Shown here in pieces: positions 13,261 to 20,269 of a DNA stretch of 38,019 nt (the stretch's first letter is position 1; every line of letters starts with the position of its first letter). Origin of the DNA: a virus; the IMG/VR virus record IMGVR_UViG_3300020020_000101, positions 1-38,019 of that record. One strand, 5' to 3'. The position numbers and the translations under genes are program-made. The notes under the pieces are model-generated. The model saw only the letters and a list, made by a program, of their open reading frames with translations, had not been told where the DNA came from and did not search any database.

Positions 13261-13747
13261 TCACGGGGGAATTACTGCAGTCAACGACTTGGATGCCAGC
13301 AGAGACCAAGAGGTCCACGCCCTCCTTCACCCGGTACATCGCCGCTGAGTGCAATTTGGTGATCCCCACGTTCACGAGAAGCTGGGCGCAGGACACGCAG
13401 GGCGAGAAGGTGGCGAAGAGCTCGCTGCCCTCTAGTCCCACACCATGCTTGGCGGCGAAGGCGATGGCGTTGGCCTCAGCGTGCACGGCGATGGTGCAGG
13501 GTTCACTGGACTTGCACGTCAAGTCGTGGGTCCTCTTGATGCTCATCTGAGTAACACCGCAGCTGCAGTGGTGGTCGCAGTGAGGCATACCAGCGGGGGC
13601 ACCGTTGTAGCCGGTTACGAGAACTCTGCCATCACGGGCGAAGACGCAGCCAACGTGGGCTCGACTGCAGGTACTGCGCTCGGCTGCTACGTGAGCCATC
13701 TCCATGAGGTTCTCCTCACGGGTGGGTCGGCCTGCGTGGATACTCAT
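13253..13747 (-). CDS. Deoxycytidylate deaminase, 164 aa
   Basis: Zinc-dependent dCMP/cytidine deaminase motifs are intact: HAEANAI (His 89, Glu 91) and SPCVSCA (Cys 117, Cys 120). An additional N-terminal Cys/His-rich region (MPHCDHHCSCG) matches the second structural zinc found in T4-like dCMP deaminases. The enzyme converts dCMP to dUMP and is usually regulated by dCTP and dTTP. ATG 13747 overlaps the stop of the ThyA-like gene (ATGA), so the two are made together, which fits a shared nucleotide pathway. The length is in the usual range. Confidence 0.93.
   Translation of the reverse strand: MSIHAGRPTREENLMEMAHVAAERSTCSRAHVGCVFARDGRVLVTGYNGAPAGMPHCDHHCSCGVTQMSIKRTHDLTCKSSEPCTIAVHAEANAIAFAAKHGVGLEGSELFATFSPCVSCAQLLVNVGITKLHSAAMYRVKEGVDLLVSAGIQVVDCSNSPVIR
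13255..13284 (-). promoter_or_regulatory. Putative promoter of the polymerase operon
   Basis: On the - strand: TTGACT (13284-13279), an 18-bp spacer and TACGAT (13260-13255). It overlaps the 3' end of the deaminase gene and would drive 13219 leftward through the polymerase and recombination genes. Confidence 0.65.
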
Positions 13748-14553
13748 CGCCCTACCTCCTTCTGAAGTCGAGGAATGTCGCCCTTGAAGCAGTGGAAGCT
13801 GTTGATGTGCATGGTCAAGTTCCCTGTCTTGACGCCGGTGTCGAGCTGGTCAACCATCCACTGCATCAGCCTTGCCGCCATGTAGACATCATCAGGGAAG
13901 TGGCGGAGGAAGTCGCACGAACGGATGTAGTAAACCGCGTGAAGCCGATTGCCACGGATGTTAAAGAGGTAGCCAAGCGTGCAAGGAACTCGACCTCCAT
14001 GTACAGCCCCTGTGTCTTCGGGGAACCAGACGGGGAGAAACGCTTGGCGCGTATGCGGCGAATTCTTGAGCTGCGTGACGACATCAGCAAGGTCTCCATA
14101 CTCGTAGCGAATGCCATTGTTAGGCCAGGCAGCCTGACGGCCATTCGGTCGTGTCTCCTCACCAGCAAACTTGGGCCAGAACCTCTCAGGGTAGGTGTGG
14201 GAGAACTTCTCGCCTTCTTTGTGGGCAGCATTGCCCCGCTGGGCGAAGGGCCAGTACGACTCACTGGGCGGGGGGTTCAGTGGCTCACCGGATACCCGTT
14301 CGAGGAAGTGGTCCTCGGCCCAGGGCAAGTTTGGTTTTACGCGATCCTGGAGAGCTTCCAGACCACCAGGCACTGCCCACACCATGGTCGTGTCTCGGAG
14401 CTCAAGCATCGTGCCGAGGTTGGGGTCCTGGATCTTCTTGCTCTGCCATTCGCCGACGTTCACTTCCTCGGCTGAGTGCAGGAACTCCACATACATCTGT
14501 TGGATAAAGCGGTGGAAGGACCACCCTAACTCCAGTAATTCGTATGCTCTCAC
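13744..14553 (-). CDS. Thymidylate-synthase-fold enzyme, probable dCMP (hydroxy)methylase, 269 aa
   Basis: ThyA-fold landmarks in order: HTRQAFLPVWFPED (phosphate Arg 169), RVPCTLGYLFNIR (catalytic Cys 191), YYIRSCDFLRHFPDDVYMAA (211-226) and MHINSFH (about 248-254). Aligned to E. coli ThyA RSVDVFLGLPFNIASY, the Asn that selects dUMP falls on Asp 222. That change is the known hallmark of dCMP hydroxymethylases such as T4 gp42 and lets the enzyme use dCMP. The usual HIY Tyr is replaced by Asn. It most likely makes a 5-substituted dCMP using methylene-tetrahydrofolate. It is coupled to dCMP deaminase. Alternative: a divergent thymidylate synthase. GTG start overlaps the upstream stop. Confidence 0.8.
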   Translation of the reverse strand: MRAYELLELGWSFHRFIQQMYVEFLHSAEEVNVGEWQSKKIQDPNLGTMLELRDTTMVWAVPGGLEALQDRVKPNLPWAEDHFLERVSGEPLNPPPSESYWPFAQRGNAAHKEGEKFSHTYPERFWPKFAGEETRPNGRQAAWPNNGIRYEYGDLADVVTQLKNSPHTRQAFLPVWFPEDTGAVHGGRVPCTLGYLFNIRGNRLHAVYYIRSCDFLRHFPDDVYMAARLMQWMVDQLDTGVKTGNLTMHINSFHCFKGDIPRLQKEVGR

Positions 14554-14774
14554 TTCGGTCTCCCTGGGATCATGAACCGTTCACCGCAGTGCTGGCATAC
14601 GATTCGTTCGTTTGGGTGTTCCCCTCCTGGGCTCATCATGAGCCTGCCTGTCGTCTTGCAGTAAGGACAAGGTTTGGTCTTCAGCCACTCAATGTCCCCC
14701 TTCTTAACCAGCGACGAGAGGGGTCGGTACTTAGTCTTCTTCTTCTTCGATGTCTTCGTCATCATCACCCCCAT
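14550..14774 (-). CDS. Zinc-ribbon protein, about 74 aa
   Basis: A Lys-rich N-terminus (MTKTSKKKKTKYRPL) is followed by CPYCKTTGR and, about 20 residues on, CQHCGERFMIPG, a classic two-CxxC zinc ribbon. It likely binds nucleic acid or protein; function is unknown. ATG 14774 has GGGGAGG 6 bases upstream but overlaps the upstream gene by 44 bases. ATG 14765 or 14762 would be leaderless on the transcript from the promoter at 14773-14801, so two translation starts are possible. Confidence 0.65.
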   Translation of the reverse strand: MGVMMTKTSKKKKTKYRPLSSLVKKGDIEWLKTKPCPYCKTTGRLMMSPGGEHPNERIVCQHCGERFMIPGRPK

Positions 14775-15762
14775 CGTATACCTCCCCGAAGCTCCTGTCA
14801 AGGGGGAGGCGGATCGCGGAGAAATCGCAATCCCTGACGTCGACAGAGGCGAGGGGCAAATACGCTTTGAAGAACTCCTTCTGTTCTCCTCGCTGAGGCC
14901 CCTTGGTGTGGTATGACCACCCCTCGAAGCGCTGGGCAAACTCGTAGCCTCGGACTTCGGTGTGGTAGCGGCGACGGATGCGCCGATAGGTGTTGTAACT
15001 CATGTCGCCGTAGGTGTCACCCCGACGGTCCTCGTCGATGACCTTCTGAATCCACTGCCTGCTCATGGATAGGCCAGGGGTCGACATCACATACACGAGT
15101 TCATCGGCGCTAAGCTTGTCCTCGTGCTTCAGCATGAGATGCCGGAACCTCTTGCGCTTCTCCTCGTCCCGGTTGTTGAGCATCCAGGCCAGGGACTTGA
15201 AGTTGTGCCACTGAAGAGCCTCATTGTACCAGATGAATCGGAAGCTCTCTACTGGAACATCTAGGTCCTTCGCCAGATAGCGAGCCGCCATCCAAGCCAC
15301 AGATAGATCGAGAGCCCCGATGTATCCCAGGTACGATGTGCGGGAATGAAGGGTGATAGTCGGCGCCGGGACCGCCTTGTAAGAGAGACTGAGCATGCAA
15401 CTCCCCCATCGCCGAGTCTCCCTATTGCCAACGTGTGCCCCACCCCGAGGACGTACTTCCTTCGTACGAAGTACCGCAATGCCCCTCCCCTTCAGTCCGA
15501 TACCACTGACGCACTTCCTGAGCCAGGTGTCAACGGCTTCAGGCTCGAGGTACTGCCTGACCATCATGGACCACCGTTGCTTCGTGAGCCACATGGATTT
15601 GAGATCAAAGTCCCACTCCATGCTGTCAGCCTGGCTCATGGTGTCATGGATCTGGACATCCACGCTGGTCACCAGGTCGAGCTCGCCCATCTTGGCGTGC
15701 ACAAGTTTGTCGCAGAGACTCTCGTGGAGGTCCGTAAGCGTCGCAGCCTTGAACGCCCTCAT
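14731..15762 (-). CDS. Second thymidylate-synthase-fold protein, 343 aa
   Basis: The middle of the protein follows the ThyA plan: RRWGSCMLSLSYKAVPAPTI (Cys 122), TLHSRTSYLGYIGALDLSVAW (Arg 141, Asp 152) and SFRFIWYNEALQWHNF. The Arg-Ser/Thr motif and the following helix align with ThyA RSVD...PFNIASY, with Asp 152 at the Asn position, as in its neighbour. The N-terminal part lacks clear ThyA motifs and the C-terminal 140 residues, ending in a Glu/Asp tail, are unlike ThyA. It may be a second dCMP-modifying enzyme, a partner subunit or a non-catalytic paralogue. ATGA-coupled to the upstream AP2-like gene. Assignment rests on motif order. Confidence 0.6.
   Translation of the reverse strand: MRAFKAATLTDLHESLCDKLVHAKMGELDLVTSVDVQIHDTMSQADSMEWDFDLKSMWLTKQRWSMMVRQYLEPEAVDTWLRKCVSGIGLKGRGIAVLRTKEVRPRGGAHVGNRETRRWGSCMLSLSYKAVPAPTITLHSRTSYLGYIGALDLSVAWMAARYLAKDLDVPVESFRFIWYNEALQWHNFKSLAWMLNNRDEEKRKRFRHLMLKHEDKLSADELVYVMSTPGLSMSRQWIQKVIDEDRRGDTYGDMSYNTYRRIRRRYHTEVRGYEFAQRFEGWSYHTKGPQRGEQKEFFKAYLPLASVDVRDCDFSAIRLPLDRSFGEVYDGGDDDEDIEEEED
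14773..14801 (-). promoter_or_regulatory. Putative internal promoter
   Basis: On the - strand: TTGACA (14801-14796), a 17-bp spacer and TACGAT (14778-14773), inside the end of the upstream ThyA-like gene. It would drive the zinc-ribbon, ThyA-like and deaminase genes. The -10 matches that of the promoter at 13255. Confidence 0.55.
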
Positions 15763-15944
15763 GATGCCGCCTGAAGCTTCTCAGCTTCATCCTTAAGTCT
15801 CTGGATCTTGAACTCAATCTCTGCCAACCGGGCCTCTTCCCATGTGTTGAAGGTACCAAGGGTAAGCGTGATCTTCCGCCGCCCCTCTACCCAAGACACT
15901 TTGCCTTGGTATCTACCCCCTCGGTCTTTACGATACCCTGGCAT
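15759..15944 (-). CDS. Small AP2/integrase-arm-like DNA-binding protein, 61 aa
   Basis: The sequence GGRYQGKVSWVEGRRKITLT, then LGTFNTWEEARLAEIEFK, resembles the three-strand-plus-helix AP2-like or integrase arm-binding domain (LGxFxTxEEAxxA). Here it stands alone without an integrase catalytic domain. It probably binds DNA. Similar domains occur in phage homing endonucleases and regulators. It is coupled on both sides within the nucleotide-metabolism operon, which makes local regulation possible. Confidence 0.65.
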   Translation of the reverse strand: MPGYRKDRGGRYQGKVSWVEGRRKITLTLGTFNTWEEARLAEIEFKIQRLKDEAEKLQAAS

Positions 15945-16279
15945 CAGTCGGGAAGGTGGACAGCAGTCGGGTTCTCATCCATCCACTTGACGAATGAGTT
16001 TCGAGCATTGGCGATGCCCTCAGCCATGTCGAACGCCCCTGGGCGGTAAATCTCCAGAAGCCGGGCGTACTCGATCACCACCATCAAGCCAAGCATGTCC
16101 TTGGCTCGAACAACGAAGTACGGTTCACCCGTTGCCTCGCACTCCTCAACGATGCGCAGCCCCTTCGGCTTGTGGGTGTGAGATACAGGCAATTGCTCCA
16201 CACCCGGGTGAAGCTCGATGGGTGCTCGCTTGCCCCAGTGCTTGCCCCCGGGCTCGAAGTCTGGGTTATGGGTAGTCAA
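15944..16279 (-). CDS. Hypothetical protein, 111 aa
   Basis: Not recognised. TTG 16279 overlaps the previous stop (TTGA) and is preceded by AAGGAG 8 bases upstream, which decides this start over any internal ATG. The protein starts MTTHNPDFEPGGKHWGKRAP; a beta-rich part (GLRIVEECEATGEPYFVVRA) is followed by helices (MLGLMVVIEYARLLEIYRPG). It lies between the NTP pyrophosphatase and the AP2-like gene in the nucleotide cluster, so a link to that pathway is possible from context only. Confidence 0.6.
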   Translation of the reverse strand: MTTHNPDFEPGGKHWGKRAPIELHPGVEQLPVSHTHKPKGLRIVEECEATGEPYFVVRAKDMLGLMVVIEYARLLEIYRPGAFDMAEGIANARNSFVKWMDENPTAVHLPD

Positions 16280-16833
16280 TGCTTCTGCTCCTTGTACTTG
16301 TCGGCGTGGTCTTTGTTGCAGAACTTGAGAATGGCGTTGATCTCTTCCTCCTGAAAGATCTGGAGACGAGCAGGCCATGGAATCTCTGTCAAGTCTCGGC
16401 GGCAGTAGCCGCACTTGTCGGACTTACCGTCGTAGTTGTCGATCTGGCGTTGCAAGTTCTTGAGCTGCTTGGCCTTGTACGCGGCGGTGAGCTCCTCGCC
16501 AGTGGCCTGGCAGTGAGTGAGCAGATTGCCAAGGAAGTGCATGATGTCCACTGCCTCACGGATCGCTGCCTCCCGGTTGATCCACCCCCGAGGCGGGGCC
16601 CAAGGCTTCCACCCCATCTCGTCGCCCATCTCCACGATCTCAGAAGTGGCGGCGTAGAGGTTCATCATCATGGAGTCCGCCCGAGTCTCATCATCCATCT
16701 GATCGTAGAAGGCGTCGTAGGCCAACTCCTGCAACCGACGAGTAGTGGTGAGCCACATGTCGAAGTTGTAGTCCTCGGGCAGTCGATCCAGCACCTGCTT
16801 GAACTGCTCCAACCGTTCAGCGTCAGCGGGCAT
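16276..16833 (-). CDS. All-alpha NTP pyrophosphatase (dUTPase/dCTPase-like) with zinc ribbon, 185 aa
   Basis: The metal-binding pattern of the all-alpha NTP-PPase superfamily (dimeric dUTPase, MazG, T4 gp56 dCTPase) is present: SEIVEMGDEM (Glu 65, Glu 68, Glu 72) and REAAIREAVDIMHFLGNLL (Glu 93, Asp 96). These enzymes hydrolyse dUTP and/or dCTP to monophosphate plus pyrophosphate. The C-terminal 50 residues add a Cys/His site (CGYCRRD, FCNKDHADKY), which is unusual. ATG 16833 overlaps the end of the kinase gene. In this cluster it could remove unmodified dCTP as well as dUTP, as gp56 does in T4; the substrate cannot be told from sequence. Confidence 0.75.
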   Translation of the reverse strand: MPADAERLEQFKQVLDRLPEDYNFDMWLTTTRRLQELAYDAFYDQMDDETRADSMMMNLYAATSEIVEMGDEMGWKPWAPPRGWINREAAIREAVDIMHFLGNLLTHCQATGEELTAAYKAKQLKNLQRQIDNYDGKSDKCGYCRRDLTEIPWPARLQIFQEEEINAILKFCNKDHADKYKEQKH

Positions 16834-17389
16834 TGGCGTGGATCCCGTGACGGGCCAGAGAAGTAGCGATCTGGGCGACGAGCGACTCGAAGTACCCAGT
16901 GCCCTCGTCATGCTCGTAATCCCACACCCTAATAGTGCCCTGGCTGATGGCGAGGTCAACGGCGATGCGAGCCTCGTACAGCTTGTAGACCCGGCGCATC
17001 ACCTTCTCGTTCTGCACCACCTTGCTGGTCTCGTCCTTCTGGACGTTCTTCCAGACAATGTCCCAGGCGGGCATACAGTAGATGATGAACGGCTCAAGGC
17101 CGTAGAACCGGGCGAGCATGTTACTCAGCCACCCCCGATGTTGGTGGGGGGGCTTCCACTCATTGTCCATCGCTGGCGAGTACACCAGCTCAGAGATGAG
17201 TGAGAAGCGGTCGTACAGCCTCAACCCAAAACCCTGGCTGATGGCATGGTCGATCCACTCGCCCATGTCCACAGTTGCTTGGGCCTCGTTGTTCACAGCC
17301 TTGGGTTCGATCTGGACTCCAAGAGCCATAGATAGCCTCTCAGCCATCTTCGTTTTGCCAGCACCGTCTGGTCCCTCGACTACGATCAA
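16823..17389 (-). CDS. Deoxynucleoside monophosphate kinase (thymidylate-kinase-like), 188 aa
   Basis: The N-terminus carries a complete P-loop (MIVVEGPDGAGKTKMAERLS), followed by LRLYDRFSLISELVYSPAM, the DR(F/Y) signature of thymidylate-kinase-like enzymes. EPFIIYCMPAWDIV and a lid-like basic/acidic helix follow. Length fits the family. It would phosphorylate dTMP or another, possibly modified, dNMP. TTG at 17389 is preceded by GAGGAGGAG and by the promoter at 17423-17450, making it the first gene of the nucleotide operon 17389-13253. Confidence 0.85.
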   Translation of the reverse strand: MIVVEGPDGAGKTKMAERLSMALGVQIEPKAVNNEAQATVDMGEWIDHAISQGFGLRLYDRFSLISELVYSPAMDNEWKPPHQHRGWLSNMLARFYGLEPFIIYCMPAWDIVWKNVQKDETSKVVQNEKVMRRVYKLYEARIAVDLAISQGTIRVWDYEHDEGTGYFESLVAQIATSLARHGIHANAR

Positions 17390-17422
17390 GTCTCCTCCTC
17401 GGTCGGTTTAGGTTAGGACTAT

Positions 17423-17450
17423 ATTATCGCAAGGCATGCACCGCATGCAA
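17423..17450 (-). promoter_or_regulatory. Putative promoter of the nucleotide-metabolism operon
   Basis: On the - strand: TTGCAT (17450-17445), a 16-bp spacer and GATAAT (17428-17423). The spacer holds GCATGC twice in the form TGCATGCGGTGCATGCC, a likely regulator site. The -35 is weaker than at the other promoters. Confidence 0.5.
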
Positions 17451-17486
17451 GGAGCTGGCAACGAATTCGTTCCGCACCTATTCCCG

Positions 17487-19058
17487 TCAATGACGTCGGA
17501 AGTTACGTCGGAGACTATCCGGAGAACGTAGGACCTTCTTGATGAAGTCCTCATCCTCCTTCAACCCAGCGAGCATGTCCTCGTCAATGGTGTTGCGGGC
17601 GACAATGTATGTCTGCACAGCACCACGAGCTGCCAACGCAATCCGATCACGGGACTGAGTGAAGTCCACAAAGCTGTCAATGTAGCTGTACCAGATCATG
17701 CTGGCTGAGGTGCTGAGATCAATACCTAGCGAACCGGCGCCCGGCTGCATGATGAAGACACCAGGCCCATCGTGGGTACGGAACTCACGGATATTCTTGT
17801 CTCTCTCAACTCTGGTCACCCCGCCATGCAACTCCCAAGCCTTCACCCCAGAGAAGGTCTTCCTGGGCAGGTGCAGATTCATGATGGTTGCGATGTCGGC
17901 CCTGAATCGGGCAGCCACGACCACCTTCTCCTCGGCCTCATATAGATCGCTAAGGAGCGACTCCAGTACGACTAGCTTGTCACGACCGATGCGCACCAGC
18001 CTACTGGGCTTCTGGGGCGAGTCAATGGTCTTGACGAACCCGCTGGTGATCTGAGCAAGCCGGAGCCTGAGCACAAGCTTGATCTGTGCCTCAGTCATCT
18101 CGCCCGTCTTGATCTGAGCAACCATCTCCTCGACCATCTCATCGTAGACCTCAGCAGTGTGGCCTGTCAGGTCGACGTGGACAGTCTGCTCTCGCATGGG
18201 AGGTAGATCGTAGCACTCATCTCGGGCGATGGCAAAGCTGTCCTTGTGGATGCGGAGCCTCAGCTTAGGCATCGTACGTTCGTTGTTGCTGAGCCACTGC
18301 TCATAACTACCGCCAGTGTTTGTGGCCCGCTTACGGAACACGCCGAACTCAGCCTTGAACGAGTCGAGGGTGTACTTACGAATCCAGCCGTCAGGGTTCA
18401 GGAACTTCCACTGACTGTAAACATCGAACACCCGCCGCTTCTTCGTCACCATTGTGCCAGTGGCGATGACCCGGAACTCAGCTACAGGACCAATGGCATA
18501 CAACGATCTGGTCTTCTGAGCACTGGGCGACTTGAACCGGTGTGACTCATCCACGATGATGAGTTGGGGCTGCCACGCCTTGATCTTGTTACGCATGTCG
18601 TAGCGTCCGCCCCGCTGTTTGGACCTGACCCACTCACCCTTGCGGGGCCCTCTCGTGATCTGACGAAGCTCACCTGCCGTCGCCAGCGCGTCATGGTTCA
18701 AGATGACGAAGTCGATCAGATCCTTGCCATACTTCGGTAACTCCTGCTCCTTACGAGCATCCTTGTCCCAGACGAGTGTTCGGTGTGGGAATGGACAGAC
18801 AGCCTCGATCTCATCCTCCCACACCCCCATGACGCCGACCGGGCAGAGGATCAGAACGCGGTTGACCCTGCCCATCTGGTGCAGGATACTGGCGTAGTCG
18901 ATACCCACCTGAGTCTTGCCTGTCCGAGGATCCATGAGCAAGGCGCCACCCCAGCCATTGGCTAGCAACTTCTTCAGCGCTGCAACCTGATGGCGGTACG
19001 GAGTGCGCTTGTACCGGTACTTAGTTGTCTGTCGACGAGCTTTGGACTTCTTAGTCAT
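17487..19058 (-). CDS. SNF2-type superfamily 2 helicase/translocase, 523 aa
   Basis: RYKRTPYRHQVAALKKLLAN is a Q-motif-like entry. GALLMDPRTGKTQVGIDYA is motif I, then VLILCPVGVMGVWEDEI (Ia), QLIIVDESHRFKSP (DESH box, about residue 170), and VIATGTMVTKK (motif III). The C-terminal lobe has VVAARFRADI, ..PGAGSLGIDLSTSAS (motif V) and DSFVDFTQSRDRI (motif VI). It probably remodels protein-DNA or D-loop structures in replication. ATG 19058 overlaps the upstream stop by 8 bases; an upstream ATG would overlap further. Confidence 0.88.
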   Translation of the reverse strand: MTKKSKARRQTTKYRYKRTPYRHQVAALKKLLANGWGGALLMDPRTGKTQVGIDYASILHQMGRVNRVLILCPVGVMGVWEDEIEAVCPFPHRTLVWDKDARKEQELPKYGKDLIDFVILNHDALATAGELRQITRGPRKGEWVRSKQRGGRYDMRNKIKAWQPQLIIVDESHRFKSPSAQKTRSLYAIGPVAEFRVIATGTMVTKKRRVFDVYSQWKFLNPDGWIRKYTLDSFKAEFGVFRKRATNTGGSYEQWLSNNERTMPKLRLRIHKDSFAIARDECYDLPPMREQTVHVDLTGHTAEVYDEMVEEMVAQIKTGEMTEAQIKLVLRLRLAQITSGFVKTIDSPQKPSRLVRIGRDKLVVLESLLSDLYEAEEKVVVAARFRADIATIMNLHLPRKTFSGVKAWELHGGVTRVERDKNIREFRTHDGPGVFIMQPGAGSLGIDLSTSASMIWYSYIDSFVDFTQSRDRIALAARGAVQTYIVARNTIDEDMLAGLKEDEDFIKKVLRSPDSLRRNFRRH

Positions 19059-19266
19059 CAGATGCGGCAAGGGTCGTGATGATGGCTCGAACCCAAGCAA
19101 CTGGTCCTCCACCAAGCCTATCGACTGCGTTACGAACCTGAGTCCAGCCAGGTTCCATGTGCTGGTCTGGTAACCCTGATGATTCCCAGATAAGCCAAGC
19201 CTCCTCCCACTCAGCTTGACTAAATCGGGTTACCTGAGCCATTCGGTAGGTGTCGGGCTTATCCAT
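19051..19266 (-). CDS. Hypothetical protein, 71 aa
   Basis: Not recognised. ATG 19266 has AGGAGG 7 bases upstream. The protein has Trp-rich helices (FSQAEWEEAWLIWESSGLPD) and VRNAVDRLGGGPVAWVRAII. It overlaps its upstream and downstream neighbours by 8 bases each, so it is translationally coupled to the helicase. Confidence 0.6.
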   Translation of the reverse strand: MDKPDTYRMAQVTRFSQAEWEEAWLIWESSGLPDQHMEPGWTQVRNAVDRLGGGPVAWVRAIITTLAASDD

Positions 19267-19624
19267 GAGCTAACCTCCTGGCCGCTTTACCGGCACCTCG
19301 TTGAGCGATCTTCTTGCGCTCCTGAGGGTCAGCGTCAAGAAATCGCCTCATCCTCTTCTGGAGTTTCTGCAGTCGAGCCAAGTCTTCAGGTACATCAGGA
19401 TCACACAGACCCATCTCCCGAGCCATGACGTAAGAGAATGCTGCTTCCCAGGAACACCAGGGGCAACAGACTATACCCAGCTTGCGGGGAGGTCGGATCT
19501 CGTGGTCAGGATAGTTGTTGACGCAGATGCGGCGATGGCAGATTCGGCACCGACCAAACTTCATCCACGTCATATCGATCTCTCCAGCGAGCATGTTGAG
19601 CTTGGCTCTTGATCTCCCTGCCAC
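19259..19624 (-). CDS. Zinc-binding hypothetical protein, 121 aa
   Basis: GTG 19624 has GGGGAGG 8 bases upstream and shares its first base with the previous TAG (TAGTG). The N-terminal half has CRICHRRICVNNYPDHE and later GIVCCPWCSWEAAF, a probable treble-clef or ribbon-type zinc site with CxxC twice. The C-terminal part is a basic helix (LQKLQKRMRRFLDA, then ERKKIAQRGAGKAARRL). HNH nuclease residues are not convincing. It is probably nucleic-acid binding; the exact role is unknown. Confidence 0.6.
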   Translation of the reverse strand: MAGRSRAKLNMLAGEIDMTWMKFGRCRICHRRICVNNYPDHEIRPPRKLGIVCCPWCSWEAAFSYVMAREMGLCDPDVPEDLARLQKLQKRMRRFLDADPQERKKIAQRGAGKAARRLAHG

Positions 19625-19749
19625 TACCAGAACCTCCCCGCCCGAAAGATCTGCCAGATCATGTAGAGAACAAAGCCGATCAGGAACCCCACGATGACCC
19701 AGTCGATCAGCGTGTACTCCTTCGGGTTCTCATCGTCGAAGAGCCCCAC
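19624..19749 (-). CDS. Tiny single-pass membrane protein, 41 aa
   Basis: GTG 19749 overlaps the previous TAG (TAGTG) with AAGGGGGAA upstream, and its own TAG overlaps the next GTG. The sequence starts MGLFDDENPKEYTLIDWVIV and continues GFLIGFVLYMIWQIFRAGRF: an acidic head, one transmembrane helix of about 20 residues and a short basic end. Function is unknown. It is below usual length cutoffs, but coupling on both sides and the clean helix support it. Confidence 0.6.
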   Translation of the reverse strand: MGLFDDENPKEYTLIDWVIVGFLIGFVLYMIWQIFRAGRFW

Positions 19750-20009
19750 TACCACTTCCCCCTTATCAAGTCATGGTTGCTGGCGTTCTCAATCCGTTCT
19801 ATGAGAGCACTTCGATGTTGCACGGCAACTAGGTAAAGGATGTCCTCGAACGGCACCTGGCATTCCCACACCTCGCCATACCCGACGGCGTCGGGAGGAT
19901 TCTTGGTGTCGAGCCTTTCGGGTTGTTGATCCACGACGATGTTCACCCTGCCGGAGAAGTCACCGTTAGCATTTGCCCAGAGCCCGCTGGGCAGTCGATG
20001 GAAGTGCAC
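19749..20009 (-). CDS. Hypothetical protein, 86 aa
   Basis: Not recognised. GTG 20009 overlaps the previous TAG as TAGTG. The frame could be extended upstream to 20063, but that would overlap the previous gene. The protein starts MHFHRLPSGLWANANGDFSG and has beta-rich segments (GRVNIVVDQQPERL, EVWECQVPFEDILYLVAV) and a C-terminal helix (SALIERIENASNHDLI). It belongs to the head of the early operon. Confidence 0.55.
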   Translation of the reverse strand: MHFHRLPSGLWANANGDFSGRVNIVVDQQPERLDTKNPPDAVGYGEVWECQVPFEDILYLVAVQHRSALIERIENASNHDLIRGKW

Positions 20010-20260
20010 TACTCGACCACCAGCTTGGTGTGGGTCGCGTTCCACTTGATGGTGCCATACCACTTCCTGTTGAACTGGAAGTCGGGCCCAGCAAACACCA
20101 CCTGCTTGTCGAAGGGCAGGTGTGTGATGTATCCCCCGAACTCATCCCCGAACATTGAGGTAGCAATGGCAAACACCCGCTCGGGCTCATTCGCCACCGC
20201 TTCCTTCAGCGCTTTCTTCGACTTCGGGAACTCACTCCCGATCTTGATTCCCTGCGTCAT
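20009..20260 (-). CDS. Hypothetical protein, 83 aa
   Basis: Not recognised. ATG 20260 follows AAGGGGGAG. The N-terminal helix (SKKALKEAVANEPERVFAIA) is followed by a beta-rich half (YITHLPFDKQVVFAGPDFQF, then NRKWYGTIKWNATHTKLVVE). The stop is shared with the next start as TAGTG. Confidence 0.55.
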   Translation of the reverse strand: MTQGIKIGSEFPKSKKALKEAVANEPERVFAIATSMFGDEFGGYITHLPFDKQVVFAGPDFQFNRKWYGTIKWNATHTKLVVE

Positions 20261-20269
20261 TGCTCCCCC

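Noticed and set aside
13792-14475. + strand frame opposite the ThyA-like gene
   Set aside because: The - strand frame shows the ThyA motifs in order; the + frame has no recognisable features.
19259-19624. HNH endonuclease call
   Set aside because: Cys pairs and His are present, but the HNH core residues and spacing are not convincing.
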